Below are positions 53,143-63,096 of a DNA stretch of 64,000 nucleotides, in pieces; positions within the stretch are counted from its first letter, which is position 1; every line of letters begins with the position of its first letter. The notes beneath the pieces are model-generated. The model did no database searches. It saw nothing but the letters and a program-made list of their open reading frames with translations, and was not told the DNA's origin. The DNA is from Flavobacterium sp. LC2016-01 (GTDB lineage Bacteria; Bacteroidota; Bacteroidia; Flavobacteriales; Flavobacteriaceae). The stretch spans positions 1 to 64,000 of the forward strand of contig NZ_WMIC01000007.1 in NCBI RefSeq assembly GCF_009711135.1. Direction: 5' to 3'. The position numbers and the translations under genes were made by a program.

Positions 53143-54540
53143 TTAAATTAATTGATATTCTGGAAGTTTTGTGATGTAATTAAAAAGTCGGATGACCGCG
53201 AAATTGGCGTGCGCTTCTTTTGGGTCAAAATCGTATTTGAGTAAATTCTCCATGTCTTTTTGCATGGAATCATTTACATCAAATAATAATCGGTTGGACA
53301 ATTCTGCAATGATTGTTTTGTTGTTTCCATTGGAATCAAAATCAATTTTCACATCGATTTTGTCGAATTCTACTTTTGGTTTCTCCTCTTCTCCTGTCAT
53401 TGTGTTCAATACTTTTTTTGAAATACTTCTTCCACTGCAAAGCAAATCCGATGTATTATTTCGCTGTAAATAAATTTGAGAAGTCAGCCAGGAGTTTCCG
53501 CCGTCCCAGCCTTTTACATTTACCTGATTGTATAAATCCATTCCTTGCTGTCGAAGGAAAAGCGCTATCATTGCGTCATCAAAATCTTTTACTTCCAATT
53601 CATCAATCAACTGAATGATATATACCAATGGATCTTTGATTTTGTTTCCCGAATTTTCTTTGGCATATTCTTCGGTAAAAATTTTTGTCAGCAAAGGTTG
53701 AATTTCGAAGTTTTTCTTTCGAAAATAATCACCATAATAAATCACTAAATCTTCGGGTGGATTATCATAAATAAACCATTTCAGAATTTTTCTGGTAATG
53801 AGATACGGAATGTTTTTTTGTTCGAAAATGATATCTACAAGATCATCGGCTTTCCAATTTCCCGTTTTTCCGAAATAGGTTTTATCACTGTTATCTTCAG
53901 GAATTTTTCTATAAACACCGCCGTCATCGCCATAATTTAAACCTGCGAGTGCTTTTGCGCCTTCTTTGATATCATTTTCAGAATAATTTCCAATTCCGAT
54001 AGTAAATAACTCCAACAATTCCCGACTTAAATTCTCGTTGTATTTGCCTTTTTTATTGTCGACATTGTCTAAATACTTTAGCATCGCGTTTGACTTTACG
54101 ATTTGCTTCGTTAACTCTTTGAAGTTTCCAAAAGCATGTTCCCGTAAAATCATATTGTGCTGATAAATCCAGTAATTGACTTTTACTTTTTGCGAAGTTG
54201 AAACGAAATGGTTGTGCCAAAAAACAACCATATTTTCCCGAAGCGGAAATTCATCAGTTCGCATTTTATTAATCCACCATCTTCTTAGTTCAATGGCTGA
54301 ATAAATTTCTTTTTTGAGAATTTTCTTTTTAGCGTCAGAATCAGCATCTTTTATAGCCTGCTTAAATTCTTTTAATTCGATAAGTGTTTTAGGATCGTCT
54401 TCTAAAAAAGCAGGAAGTTGTTTATCGAATTTTGAATCATAGGAATGTTTTAGAAATTTCTCTAATCCTAATTTTTCAATTTTATCAGATTCTTTTCCAG
54501 AAAAACCCAATCGTAAGGACCAAAGATTGCTTTTTTTCAT
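53143..54540 (-). CDS. DUF1800 domain-containing protein
   Basis: The 465-residue protein belongs to DUF1800: HSYDSKFDKQLPAFLEDD near residue 32, KMRTDEFPLRENMVVFWHNHFVSTSQKV near 93, SRELLELFTIGIGNYSENDIKEGAKALAGL near 165 and QGMDLYNQVNVKGWDGGNSWLTS near 345. DUF1800 and DUF1501 genes nearly always occur together, which is also the case here, and probably form an exported complex of unknown function. It lacks a clear signal peptide, so export may depend on the Tat-signal-bearing partner; this is inference. Confidence 0.9.
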   Translation of the reverse strand: MKKSNLWSLRLGFSGKESDKIEKLGLEKFLKHSYDSKFDKQLPAFLEDDPKTLIELKEFKQAIKDADSDAKKKILKKEIYSAIELRRWWINKMRTDEFPLRENMVVFWHNHFVSTSQKVKVNYWIYQHNMILREHAFGNFKELTKQIVKSNAMLKYLDNVDNKKGKYNENLSRELLELFTIGIGNYSENDIKEGAKALAGLNYGDDGGVYRKIPEDNSDKTYFGKTGNWKADDLVDIIFEQKNIPYLITRKILKWFIYDNPPEDLVIYYGDYFRKKNFEIQPLLTKIFTEEYAKENSGNKIKDPLVYIIQLIDELEVKDFDDAMIALFLRQQGMDLYNQVNVKGWDGGNSWLTSQIYLQRNNTSDLLCSGRSISKKVLNTMTGEEEKPKVEFDKIDVKIDFDSNGNNKTIIAELSNRLLFDVNDSMQKDMENLLKYDFDPKEAHANFAVIRLFNYITKLPEYQLI

Positions 54541-54593
54541 GATGCAGAAATTATTACAATAAGACTTGACTTTCTCCTAAAGGTTTAAAGAGA

Positions 54594-54627
54594 AGGTTCT
54601 GAGTTACTTAGTTACTGAGATGCTAAG
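54594..54627. repeat. 8-bp-period CTAAG/CTGAG repeat
   Basis: GGTTCTGAGTTACTTAGTTA continuing CTGAGATGCTAAG repeats the 8-bp word seen at 19792 and 51797, in the gap between the DUF1800 start and the AbiTii gene. Confidence 0.55.
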
Positions 54628-54694
54628 TTTTAAAAATCTTTGGTAATAATTAGAACGGGGAATTTTTGGGGATATTGTTACCTACAAAATAAAA

Positions 54695-54722
54695 CGAAGA
54701 AGATAATAAAACATCTTCTTCG
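54695..54722. terminator. Terminator of the AbiTii gene
   Basis: CGAAGAAGAT and ATCTTCTTCG form a 10-bp stem over an 8-nt loop with T-rich sequence on both strands. It lies 58 bp after the stop codon at 54780. Confidence 0.75.
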
Positions 54723-54779
54723 CTTTTTATTTTTTATTCAGATTCATTCATAGAAGAATAGAGACATGTCATTTTTTCT

Positions 54780-55703
54780 CTACATTCCATAATAAGCTTT
54801 TATTACTTCAGCGACCAAACTTCCAGCTGCACCTATTCCAATATTCCAAGAACCATCAAGAGCTTTTCCTAACACTTTTTGAGTCCAAGTATTTACTTTT
54901 TGTCCAAATGTATTATTTACAAAATTCGGCTCTTCATCATCTATTATTTCAACAAGTTCAGTAATATCTTCTTCTTTAACTCCACCCTCTTTTAATCTTC
55001 TAAAAAGTTCATCTTTACTTCCTTTTGCAATATTTATATTTGCCGAAATTTGAGCTTTTTCTCCTGTATTTAAAACATTTCCGTCTCCAGTATTATTTAT
55101 AATTGTTTGATTCATAATTGTTGCAATTGCTTCTTTTTTAGTTTTTAATTCTTCTATTTCTGTAATATTTCCAAATTCCGAATCTATCTTAAGCATAAAA
55201 TCTAACAAACTATTTCTAACTGATGCTATAATTTCTTCAACTACGCTACCTGCAACTCGTCTTTGACAGTTAATTAGATGTAGATATGGATTCCCCATAT
55301 TTCTCCAATTTTCAGCGATAAGACTTGTAACTTCTGCAGGAAAAACATAGCCCATCATTGTTCTTCCATCTTCTTGATTAAGTTTTTCTAAACTTGATAT
55401 ACTATCAAAAAATTTCATATCAGTTAGCATATCTTGAAATTCTTTATCAAGACCAAGTATCGGAACTGGTTGATTATTATATTGTTGATTCCCATTAATA
55501 AATGTCCCAACTATATTTCCCTTATATTTTCGATAAATTGGTAATTCATCTGAATTTTCATATCCTTTTAATTCATTGCTAACCCATTTTAATAAAGTTT
55601 CATTTTGAAGTCTACTGGCTAAAACTTTTGTTTTTAAAAGTGGAGAACTTACAGTTTTTTCTGTATCTATTAATTCATTGATTATATCGTTGACTAATTT
55701 CAT
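54780..55703 (-). CDS. AbiTii-domain protein, probable abortive-infection factor
   Basis: The protein has 307 residues from the ATG at 55703; an ATG at 55733 lies in the loop of the nrdA-side terminator and would add ten residues, so I reject it. The N-terminal half has the AbiTii pattern: LVNDIINELIDTEKTVSSPLLKTKVLASRLQNETLLKWVSNELKGY (in part), then ELPIYRKYKGNIVGTFING. The middle contains NINIAKGSKDELFRRL and the C-terminus ends in a glycine-rich hydrophobic helix, GIGAAGSLVAEVIKAYYGM, that might insert into membranes. AbiTii was described as a phage-defence factor in Lactococcus. It is a single gene between housekeeping genes. Family assignment is from memory of the pattern. Confidence 0.68.
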   Translation of the reverse strand: MKLVNDIINELIDTEKTVSSPLLKTKVLASRLQNETLLKWVSNELKGYENSDELPIYRKYKGNIVGTFINGNQQYNNQPVPILGLDKEFQDMLTDMKFFDSISSLEKLNQEDGRTMMGYVFPAEVTSLIAENWRNMGNPYLHLINCQRRVAGSVVEEIIASVRNSLLDFMLKIDSEFGNITEIEELKTKKEAIATIMNQTIINNTGDGNVLNTGEKAQISANINIAKGSKDELFRRLKEGGVKEEDITELVEIIDDEEPNFVNNTFGQKVNTWTQKVLGKALDGSWNIGIGAAGSLVAEVIKAYYGM

Positions 55704-55719
55704 GTTTTTTATTGTAAAA

Positions 55720-55748
55720 AAAGCAGCTATCATTACAATAACTGCTTT
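55720..55748 (-). terminator. Terminator of nrdA
   Basis: AAAGCAG and CTGCTTT pair over a 15-nt loop, followed on the minus strand by a run of T. It separates nrdA from the AbiTii gene. Confidence 0.7.
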
Positions 55749-55807
55749 CTATTAATTTAAGAATAAATCTTTTCTCTTTATTCTATTTTCTTTCCTCTAA
55801 AAAAAAA

Positions 55808-58201
55808 TTAAGACCCACACATCTCACAATCCTCAGGATCTGCCGCTTGTGCTTTCAGCAACATCGCTTTGTAATCCTCAACACTGATTTCTTCAGTTTC
55901 TGCAACTAAAGACGGAGCTGTTTCTTCTTTTTTATCGTTGTTTAATGTGAACTTAATCGCATCAACTGCTGATTTTGTTCTTAGGTAATACATTCCTGTT
56001 TTTAAACCTGACTGCCAAGCGTAGAAGTGCATTGAAGTCAATTTAGAATAGTTTGCATCTTGCATAAACAAGTTCAACGATTGAGATTGGTCAATGAAAT
56101 AACCTCTTTGACGTGACATATCGATAATATCTTTCATCGACATTTCCCAAACAGTTTTGTATAAATCTTTTAAGTCTTGCGGAATCCTATCAATATTTTG
56201 AACAGATCCGTTATGACGCATAATTTCTTGTTTCAAATCTTCGTTCCATAAACCTAGTTTTACTAAGTCTTCTAGTAAATGTTTGTTTACTACGATGAAC
56301 TCTCCAGACAATACACGACGTGTGTAAATGTTTGATGTATATGGTTCGAAAGCTTCGTTGTTTCCAAGAATCTGAGAAGTCGATGCAGTTGGCATTGGCG
56401 CTACTAACAATGAGTTACGAACTCCGTGTTCTACCACTTCTTTTCTTAATGAAGCCCAGTCCCAACGTCCTGATAATTCTTCATCTTTCATTCCCCACAT
56501 ATTGTATTGGAATTCTCCTTTTGACATTGGAGACCCTTCAAATGTAGAATATGGTCCTTCTTCTTTTGCCATTTCCATAGAAGCGGTTACAGCGGCAAAG
56601 TATAAAGTTTCGAAAATTTCTTGGTTTAATGTTTTAGCTTCGTCACTTGTAAATGGCAAACGCAACATGATAAAAGCATCAGCCAAACCTTGCACACCTA
56701 AACCAACCGGACGGTGACGCATGTTTGAGTTTTCAGCTTCTTGAACTGGGTAATAGTTTCTGTCGATTACTTTGTTCAAGTTACGCGTTACACGTTTTGT
56801 AACGTTGTAAAGCGCTTCATGATCAAATTTTCCATTTTCGATGAACATTGGCAACGAAATAGAAGCCAAGTTACAAACTGCAATTTCATCTTTAGAAGTA
56901 AACTCCATAATCTCTGTACACAAGTTAGAAGAACGAATTGTTCCTAAATTCTTGTGGTTCGATTTACGGTTTGCTGCATCTTTGTACAACATATATGGCG
57001 TTCCAGTCTCAATTTGTGATTCTAGGATTTTCTCCCATAATTCACGAGCACGGATTGTTTTTCTTCCTTTTCCTCTAAATTCATAGTCCGTATATAATGC
57101 TTCGAATTCATCTCCGTAAACATCATATAATCCTGGACATTCGTTTGGACACATTAAAGTCCAAGTTGTATCTTCCTGAACACGTTTCATGAACAAATCT
57201 GAAGTCCACATGGCAAAGAATAAATCACGCGCACGCATTTCTTCTTTTCCTGTATTTTTCTTTAAATCCAAGAAATCAAAAATATCAGCATGCCAAGTTT
57301 CAATGTAAATCGCAAAACTTCCTTTACGTTTTCCACCACCTTGATCTACGTAACGAGCGGTGTCATTGAATACTCTCAACATTGGAACAATTCCGTTTGA
57401 AGTTCCGTTTGTACCACGAATATAAGATCCAGTTGCACGAACGTTATGAATAGAAAGTCCAATTCCTCCTGCTGATTGCGAGATTTTTGCTGTTTGTTTT
57501 AATGTGTCGTAAATCCCATCAATACTGTCATCCTGCATTGCCAAAAGGAAACAAGAAGACATTTGAGGTTTTGGAGTTCCGGCATTAAACAACGTTGGCG
57601 TTGCATGCGTAAAGAACTTTTTAGACATTAAATCGTAAGTTTCAATAACCGATTTTAAATCGTCTAAGTGAATACCAACCGAAACACGCATCAACATATG
57701 TTGTGGTCTCTCTACGATTTTTCCGTTTATTTTAAGAAGATAAGAACGCTCTAAAGTTTTGAAACCAAAGTAATCGTAATTAAAATCTCTTGTATAAATA
57801 ATATGAGAATCTAAAAAAGCAGCATTTTCCTGAATCACTTTAAATACGTCATCAGCAATTAATGGTGCGTCTTGACCATTTCTTGGATTTACGTAGTGAT
57901 ACATATCTTTCATCGTTTCTGAGAACGATTTTTTTGTATTTGAATGTAGATTTGAAATTGCCACACGCGCTGCCAATTGTGCATAATCAGGATGCGCAAT
58001 AGTCATTGAAGCCGCCGTTTCTGCCGCAAGATTATCTAGTTCAGAAGTAGAAACCCCATCATACAATCCCTCGATAACTCTCATCGCTACCTTAACCGGA
58101 TCTACGAGCTCATTCAAGCCGTAACACAATTTTTTGATTCTTTCTGTAATCTTATCAAACATTACGGGCTCTCTGTGGCCATCTCTTTTTACTACATACA
58201 T
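55808..58201 (-). CDS. nrdA: Ribonucleoside-diphosphate reductase class I, alpha subunit
   Basis: This 797-residue large subunit reduces ribonucleotides to deoxyribonucleotides. It begins with an ATP-cone domain ([24 protein letters not shown]), the allosteric activity site. The catalytic barrel shows [16 protein letters not shown] (first redox Cys near 215), [26 protein letters not shown] (radical Cys near 435) and [34 protein letters not shown]. The C-terminal tail EDCEMCGS carries the redox pair CEMC. Length is normal. nrdB precedes it in the same direction with 268 bp between. Confidence 0.96.
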   Translation of the reverse strand: MYVVKRDGHREPVMFDKITERIKKLCYGLNELVDPVKVAMRVIEGLYDGVSTSELDNLAAETAASMTIAHPDYAQLAARVAISNLHSNTKKSFSETMKDMYHYVNPRNGQDAPLIADDVFKVIQENAAFLDSHIIYTRDFNYDYFGFKTLERSYLLKINGKIVERPQHMLMRVSVGIHLDDLKSVIETYDLMSKKFFTHATPTLFNAGTPKPQMSSCFLLAMQDDSIDGIYDTLKQTAKISQSAGGIGLSIHNVRATGSYIRGTNGTSNGIVPMLRVFNDTARYVDQGGGKRKGSFAIYIETWHADIFDFLDLKKNTGKEEMRARDLFFAMWTSDLFMKRVQEDTTWTLMCPNECPGLYDVYGDEFEALYTDYEFRGKGRKTIRARELWEKILESQIETGTPYMLYKDAANRKSNHKNLGTIRSSNLCTEIMEFTSKDEIAVCNLASISLPMFIENGKFDHEALYNVTKRVTRNLNKVIDRNYYPVQEAENSNMRHRPVGLGVQGLADAFIMLRLPFTSDEAKTLNQEIFETLYFAAVTASMEMAKEEGPYSTFEGSPMSKGEFQYNMWGMKDEELSGRWDWASLRKEVVEHGVRNSLLVAPMPTASTSQILGNNEAFEPYTSNIYTRRVLSGEFIVVNKHLLEDLVKLGLWNEDLKQEIMRHNGSVQNIDRIPQDLKDLYKTVWEMSMKDIIDMSRQRGYFIDQSQSLNLFMQDANYSKLTSMHFYAWQSGLKTGMYYLRTKSAVDAIKFTLNNDKKEETAPSLVAETEEISVEDYKAMLLKAQAADPEDCEMCGS

Positions 58202-58469
58202 AAGCTTACTATTAATTAGTTATTGAAAAAATGAAAGCATCTAGAAAACGAATTCTAGTACTTAAACATTGCGTGTTTTTAAATTATTTTTCGAGAATTA
58301 CAGGATTCTCAATAGTTGTCCTTTTCCAATTTGAATATCAAACCGAAAAGCCGTTAAAATTGCTATTAAATCTCCGATTTGGGTGATAGAGATCTAACCT
58401 AAAATTGTTCTGTAAAAATTATTAATCATGGCCTTAGATAAAATCAGCCAAAATCAAAATACTGTTGTT

Positions 58470-59447
58470 CTAAAAATCTGCGTCAAATGAAATTTTTTGA
58501 GCATCGCTGTCGGTGTTCATCACACCTGATTTTTGATACTCGGCAACACGTTTTTCAAAGAAATTAGTTTTTCCTTGAAGAGAGATCATGTCCATGAAAT
58601 CAAACGGATTCGCTGATCCATACACACGCTCACAACCTAATTCTACTAATAATCTGTCGGCAACAAATTCTAAGTATTGCGTCATTAAAGTCGCGTTCAT
58701 ACCAATTAAACTTACCGGAAGCGATTCTGTTACAAATTGTCTTTCGATATCAAGAGCATCAACAATGATTTCTTTGATTCTGTCTTTTGGTACTTTGTTA
58801 ATCAAATGATGATTATGCAAATGAACCGCAAAATCACAATGTACGCCTTCGTCACGAGAAATCAATTCATTAGAAAATGTCAAACCTGGCATTAAACCAC
58901 GTTTTTTCAACCAATAAATTGAACAGAATGCGCCAGAGAAGAAAATACCTTCAACAGCAGCAAAAGCAATAAGTCTTTCAGCAAATGAATCAGACTCGAT
59001 CCATTTTAAAGCCCATTCTGCTTTTTTAGCAATTGCAGGGAAAACTTCCAAAGCATTGAATAATTCTGCTTTTTCTGCTTCGTCTTTAACATAAGTGTCA
59101 ATCAATAAAGAATACGTTTCACTATGAATGTTTTCCATCATGATCTGGAAACCATAGAAAAACTTCGCTTCAGCGTATTGAACTTCGTTTACAAAATTCT
59201 CAGCAAGATTCTCATTTACGATTCCGTCAGAAGCCGCAAAAAATGCAAGAATATGTTTGATGAAATATCTTTCATCATCATTTAATTTGTTATTCCAATC
59301 TGTCAAATCTTGGTGCAAGTCGATTTCTTCCGCAGTCCAAAAACTAGCTTCCATCTTTTTGTACCATTCCCAAATATCATGATGTTTAATTGGAAAAATA
59401 ACGAAACGATTTTTATTTTCTTGTAATATTGGTTCGACTTGTGACAT
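58470..59447 (-). CDS. nrdB: Ribonucleoside-diphosphate reductase class I, beta subunit
   Basis: This 325-residue subunit holds the diiron-tyrosyl radical cofactor. Ligand motifs are present: [16 protein letters not shown] (Asp/Glu), [40 protein letters not shown] (Glu, His and the radical Tyr) and [12 protein letters not shown] with [14 protein letters not shown]. The C-terminal FDADF is of the sort that docks to NrdA. Order nrdB-nrdA is common in Bacteroidota. The 336-bp gap upstream (59448-59783) holds only AT-rich sequence with no recognised element. Confidence 0.96.
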   Translation of the reverse strand: MSQVEPILQENKNRFVIFPIKHHDIWEWYKKMEASFWTAEEIDLHQDLTDWNNKLNDDERYFIKHILAFFAASDGIVNENLAENFVNEVQYAEAKFFYGFQIMMENIHSETYSLLIDTYVKDEAEKAELFNALEVFPAIAKKAEWALKWIESDSFAERLIAFAAVEGIFFSGAFCSIYWLKKRGLMPGLTFSNELISRDEGVHCDFAVHLHNHHLINKVPKDRIKEIIVDALDIERQFVTESLPVSLIGMNATLMTQYLEFVADRLLVELGCERVYGSANPFDFMDMISLQGKTNFFEKRVAEYQKSGVMNTDSDAQKISFDADF

Positions 59448-59783
59448 GACAATTTTTGTTTAATTTTTATACTGAAACTTTACTAATTCAGTAGACTACA
59501 AAGATTGTCAATTATCGCTAAAAATGAAAGTCAAACTTATTCACAATTCGACGTAGTTTTTAACAACGGGTGAAATTTGAAATGATTTTCATACAATAAT
59601 TAATTTATTGCAAATGAACACTTTAAAAGCACAAATAGCATCTTGAAGTCCCGTAGAATATAGACTTTTTGAAATAAAAAGCAAGAAATTTTAAATAGTT
59701 TTTAAAAGTTTTTTTTGAGCTAAAACTTTATTTTTTTGAGTTAAAACGCGCCCTCGCAAAAGGGTATTTTTTACACTTGATTT

Positions 59784-60353
59784 TTACGAGTTCTTAAGTT
59801 CGGCAGCAACTTTTTCAAGTTCCAAATACCAGTCTTCACCAAAACGGCGAATCAAAGCTTCTTTAACAAATTTGTAAACTGGAACTTCTAATTCCTTGCC
59901 TAAAGAACAGGCATCATCGCAAATATCCCACTTATCATAATTTACCGCCGCAAATTCTGTAAAGTCTTTCACACGGATTGGATATAAGTGGCAAGAAACT
60001 GGTTTTTTCCAGTCTACGATTCCTTGATTGTAAGCTTGCTCGATACCGCAAAGTGCCGTTTTTCCGTCAAAAATAACGTAAGCGCAATCTTTCTCATCAA
60101 TTAATGGCGTTTCAAGATCGCCATCAGTTCCTTTTACCCAAGTTCCTTGAGCCTCAATTGCAGCAATTCCTTCTTTTCTTAAAAAAGGTTTTACTTTTGG
60201 ATAAATCTCTTCCAAGATTTTAGTTTCAGCTTCACTCAAAGGCGCACCTGCATCTCCGTCGACGCAACAAGCCCCTTTGCATGCTGATAAATTACAAACA
60301 AATTCTTTTTCGAGTATATCCTCTGATACGATGGTTTTTCCTAGTTGAAACAT
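59784..60353 (-). CDS. DUF3109 family cysteine-rich protein
   Basis: The 189-residue protein belongs to DUF3109: [26 protein letters not shown] near residue 18, [24 protein letters not shown] near 90 and [15 protein letters not shown] near 117, with a final CDDACSLG near 142. Eight conserved cysteines in such a pattern recall the YkgJ family (gene at 2061) and may hold a metal centre. Function unknown. A good -7 box (TACCTTTG, 60358-60365) lies only 5 bp from the start codon, so the transcript may begin at or near the ATG. Confidence 0.88.
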   Translation of the reverse strand: MFQLGKTIVSEDILEKEFVCNLSACKGACCVDGDAGAPLSEAETKILEEIYPKVKPFLRKEGIAAIEAQGTWVKGTDGDLETPLIDEKDCAYVIFDGKTALCGIEQAYNQGIVDWKKPVSCHLYPIRVKDFTEFAAVNYDKWDICDDACSLGKELEVPVYKFVKEALIRRFGEDWYLELEKVAAELKNS

Positions 60354-60443
60354 TTTGCAAAGGTAATTAAAGATTCAGGAAATAAAAACCGCTCACCGAT
60401 ATATGTTTGCAAACCCAACTTATTTAGAATGTTACCATTTTAT

Positions 60444-61226
60444 CTACATAAATTTATAGTCGGATTTATTAAATGTATAAGCGCTTTTTTCCAAACTAAT
60501 GCATTTCATTGTGGTTACTTTTCGGCTTTTTAAATCTTTCATTGTCATATCCATTAATAAGGTACGGTCCTCGGGTTTAAAATAATTCGATAATCCTTCG
60601 GGCATTTTCCATCCTTTCTGATTTTTAAACATGTCGCCAAAACTGACTTTTGCCTCACTCGTGTAATAACAAATAATATCGTATTCATCACTTGTCATCT
60701 GAATTCCTTTGCAGTTGTACCCCAAAAAGGTTTTGTTCGGAAGTGCCTTATAAGTAAATTTAGACTTCTCTCCCTCTTTTTTCGCCATTTCCGAATAATC
60801 AGCCATTTTTGACGCTGATGCCATTTTTTCCTTTCCGTTTCCAAAAGCAGTTACCGTAATGCTGTTTTTAGAGTCCATAATCATGAACATATCCTGTCCT
60901 TGTCCCTGCGACATATTCATTCCAAAATAAGCTGCATTAGGTTCTAGCAAATAATTTGCATTCATTGCTTTTCCTTCATCCGTTTTAATTTCCATAATAT
61001 ATTTCCAGCTGAAATTATACGAACTCGGGACAACCGACGGGTCAACTTTATTTTTACCGTAGCCCAAAACGGCATTTTCCATACTTACATTTTGATCAGC
61101 GGTTCCACTCCCGTTTTGACCTTTTTGTTGTGCTGCTTTTTTAATTTGCTGCCAGATTTGGGCTTGTGAACTATTGAATGGAAACAACAAACACAAGAAA
61201 ACTATAACAAGCATCATCTTTTTCAT
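60444..61226 (-). CDS. DUF4412 domain-containing exported protein
   Basis: The 260-residue protein has a signal peptide (MKKMMLVIVFLCLLFPFNSSQA) followed by a glutamine-rich stretch and a beta-rich domain with YNFSWKYIMEIKTDEGKAM near 70, TYKALPNKTFLGYNCKGIQ near 165 and the C-terminal MDMTMKDLKSRKVTTMKCISLEKS. This is the DUF4412 pattern, a family similar in build to LolA-type folds of unknown role. A -7 box candidate (TAAATTTG) lies at 61251-61258. It is monocistronic and divergent from marC. Confidence 0.8.
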   Translation of the reverse strand: MKKMMLVIVFLCLLFPFNSSQAQIWQQIKKAAQQKGQNGSGTADQNVSMENAVLGYGKNKVDPSVVPSSYNFSWKYIMEIKTDEGKAMNANYLLEPNAAYFGMNMSQGQGQDMFMIMDSKNSITVTAFGNGKEKMASASKMADYSEMAKKEGEKSKFTYKALPNKTFLGYNCKGIQMTSDEYDIICYYTSEAKVSFGDMFKNQKGWKMPEGLSNYFKPEDRTLLMDMTMKDLKSRKVTTMKCISLEKSAYTFNKSDYKFM

Positions 61227-61473
61227 AATCTTTCCTTTTTTAAGTTACAACAAATTTAGTGATTGATTTTCAGTAAGTTACATTTTTAACGCTTGATTTT
61301 ATTAACTTTTCCTAGAAAAACAGAAAATAAATTAAGTTCAAAAATAAGCGGCCCTTTTTCCGCAAATCAGCAACCGAAAGATTACAATGTTACAAATATC
61401 ACAATTTACACGAATAAACAGTGTTTTTATAACAAAAATACAAGGTGTCAAAAAATCACCTAACTTTATTACC

Positions 61474-61481
61474 TACTTTTG
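61474..61481 (+). promoter_or_regulatory. -7 box of marC
   Basis: TACTTTTG matches TAnnTTTG exactly and is followed by CAGC; the start codon is 34 bp further. No clear TTG element is seen at the usual distance. Confidence 0.45.
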
Positions 61482-61515
61482 CAGCAAATTATTAATCGCT
61501 TAAAATCAGCGCTAT

Positions 61516-62094
61516 ATGTTAGAAATTGACTTTAAAGAAATTATTACAGTTGGAATGGTACTTTTTGCAGTAATTGATATTGTAGGATCGATTCCGATTA
61601 TTGTCAATTTACGAGCAAAAGTTGGGCACATTGATTCAGAAAAAGCTTCCTTAGTCGCAGGTATGATTATGATTGTTTTTCTTTTTGTTGGAGAAGGATT
61701 ATTGAATTTAATTGGTATTGATGTACATTCATTTGCCGTTGCCGGATCTTTTGTATTATTCTTTCTTGCTTTGGAAATGATTTTAGGAATCCGAATTTAT
61801 CGTGATGAAGAGCCAGGATCAGCTTCAATTGTTCCTTTAGCGTTTCCGTTGATTGCCGGAGCCGGAACTATGACAACACTGCTATCGCTCCGATCTCAAT
61901 TTCATACGATCAATATTATTATCGCTATTTTACTAAATATTATACTGGTTTACATCGTTTTAAAATCATCAAAGAAAATTGAAACTTTACTAGGTGAAAA
62001 CGGTCTGGGCGTGGTCCGCAAGACATTTGGCGTCATACTTTTAGCGATTGCTGTTAAATTATTCGCCGCTAATGTTAAAGGTTTGTTCGTCTAA
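61516..62094 (+). CDS. MarC-family membrane protein
   Basis: This 192-residue integral membrane protein of the MarC/NAAT family shows the typical build of six helices. It opens with ITVGMVLFAVIDIVGSIPIIVNL and contains the conserved VPLAFPLIAGAGTMTTLLSL near 95, with a reentrant-like PLAFPLIAGPG-type motif in which G replaces the usual final P. Members were named for multiple antibiotic resistance in E. coli but do not confer it; transport function is uncertain. It begins a short rightward group of three genes. Confidence 0.9.
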   Translation: MLEIDFKEIITVGMVLFAVIDIVGSIPIIVNLRAKVGHIDSEKASLVAGMIMIVFLFVGEGLLNLIGIDVHSFAVAGSFVLFFLALEMILGIRIYRDEEPGSASIVPLAFPLIAGAGTMTTLLSLRSQFHTINIIIAILLNIILVYIVLKSSKKIETLLGENGLGVVRKTFGVILLAIAVKLFAANVKGLFV

Positions 62095-62194
62095 CATTTA
62101 TTTTTATACTTTTACCCCATAAAATTTCTAAAAACAAAACTTTAAGCTCTTTTTTAAGGTTTTACTTTGATTATTTTAAACAAAAAACAACCAG

Positions 62195-62395
62195 ATGAAA
62201 ATTTTTACTTCAATATTAGTGCTTTTAGCATTAGCTTTAATTGTTTTTAATATTACGCTATTGGACTTTAAAAACCCATTTCAAGGGGATAGTATGGTAG
62301 CTTTTATTGGAATCGCCGCTTCTTTCTGCGCCGTATTGATTCTTTTGATTTTTAGAATTTCAAAAAGAATTGAAGAAAAAACAAACGGCAGATAA
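62195..62395 (+). CDS. Small two-helix membrane protein
   Basis: The 66-residue protein has two hydrophobic helices, SILVLLALALIVFNITLLDF and MVAFIGIAASFCAVLILLIF, with a basic C-terminal tail. I recognise no family. It lies 100 bp after marC and its stop codon is 2 bp before the start of the FAD protein, so the two are probably translated together. Confidence 0.72.
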   Translation: MKIFTSILVLLALALIVFNITLLDFKNPFQGDSMVAFIGIAASFCAVLILLIFRISKRIEEKTNGR

Positions 62396-62397
62396 TA

Positions 62398-63003
62398 ATG
62401 TTTGACGTTCTAATTATTGGCGGAGGCGTATCAGGAATATCTTGTGCACTTGTATTAGGCTCTGCTAAAAATAAAGCTTTTGCTGCCGATAAAAAAATCG
62501 GAATTTTTACACATCAAAAAAATTCTTCTCTTCAGGAAGCAATTTTCTACAATGCTTATGGCATAACGTCAGGGAAATTAGGTTCTGAATTACTTACAGA
62601 AAGCACACAGGATTTAGCTGCAAATTATCCGCATATTACTCAAATTCCAAATGAAAAGGTAATTAAAGTTGAAGGACAATTTCCTGAATTTACTGTAATA
62701 ACAAATAAAAACTCCTATAAAACAAAAACCATTGTTGTCGGAATTGGTTCTGCCAATACATTTGACATTGAAGGCTTGATGCAGTTTGTTGAACCGCATA
62801 AAAAAGCACTTCCAGAAAAACAGCGAATTCAGTTAAAAAATGACGATCACAAAGTTGCTGAGGGCATTTATGCAATTGGAACTTTAGCTGGCTGGAGAAG
62901 CCAATTAGCTATTGCCGCAGGAAGCGGTGCCGCTGTTGCCACAGATATTCTTACTTTATGGAATAATGGCGTGCAGACTCATGTGCACGATAGCATTCGA
63001 TAA
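62398..63003 (+). CDS. Short FAD-binding oxidoreductase of the thioredoxin-reductase type lacking the NAD(P) domain
   Basis: The 201-residue protein begins with the FAD-binding Rossmann motif FDVLIIGGGVSGISCALVLGS, and its C-terminus has the second FAD segment KVAEGIYAIGTLAGWRSQLAIAAGSGAAVATDIL, both of the thioredoxin-reductase type. The central NAD(P)H-binding domain of about 120 residues and the CxxC pair present in TrxR (about 310 residues) are missing. It may take electrons from another partner. The tight link to the small membrane protein in front could mean membrane association. Confidence 0.8.
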   Translation: MFDVLIIGGGVSGISCALVLGSAKNKAFAADKKIGIFTHQKNSSLQEAIFYNAYGITSGKLGSELLTESTQDLAANYPHITQIPNEKVIKVEGQFPEFTVITNKNSYKTKTIVVGIGSANTFDIEGLMQFVEPHKKALPEKQRIQLKNDDHKVAEGIYAIGTLAGWRSQLAIAAGSGAAVATDILTLWNNGVQTHVHDSIR

Positions 63004-63006
63004 AAT

Positions 63007-63090
63007 TTTAAACCATATAAGTTATATAAGTCAATATAAATGCTTTGCGCATAGATATTAAATGAACTTATATAACTTATATGGTTTAAA
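63007..63090. repeat. Perfect 25-bp inverted repeat of the ACCATATAAG family
   Basis: TTTAAACCATATAAGTTATA (first 20 of 25 bases, 63007-63031) is the exact reverse complement of 63066-63090, across 34 bp. It lies between the convergent stop codons of the FAD protein and the lipoprotein, where no standard terminator is seen, so it could serve as one. Confidence 0.8.
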
Positions 63091-63096
63091 TAATTT

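Noticed and set aside
54780..55703. Diversity-generating retroelement or retron around the Avd-like and AbiTii genes
   Set aside because: No reverse transcriptase, template repeat or variable repeat is seen anywhere in the window.
55704..55733. Start of the AbiTii gene at 55733
   Set aside because: This ATG lies in the loop of the nrdA terminator hairpin; a transcript starting after the terminator would use the ATG at 55703.
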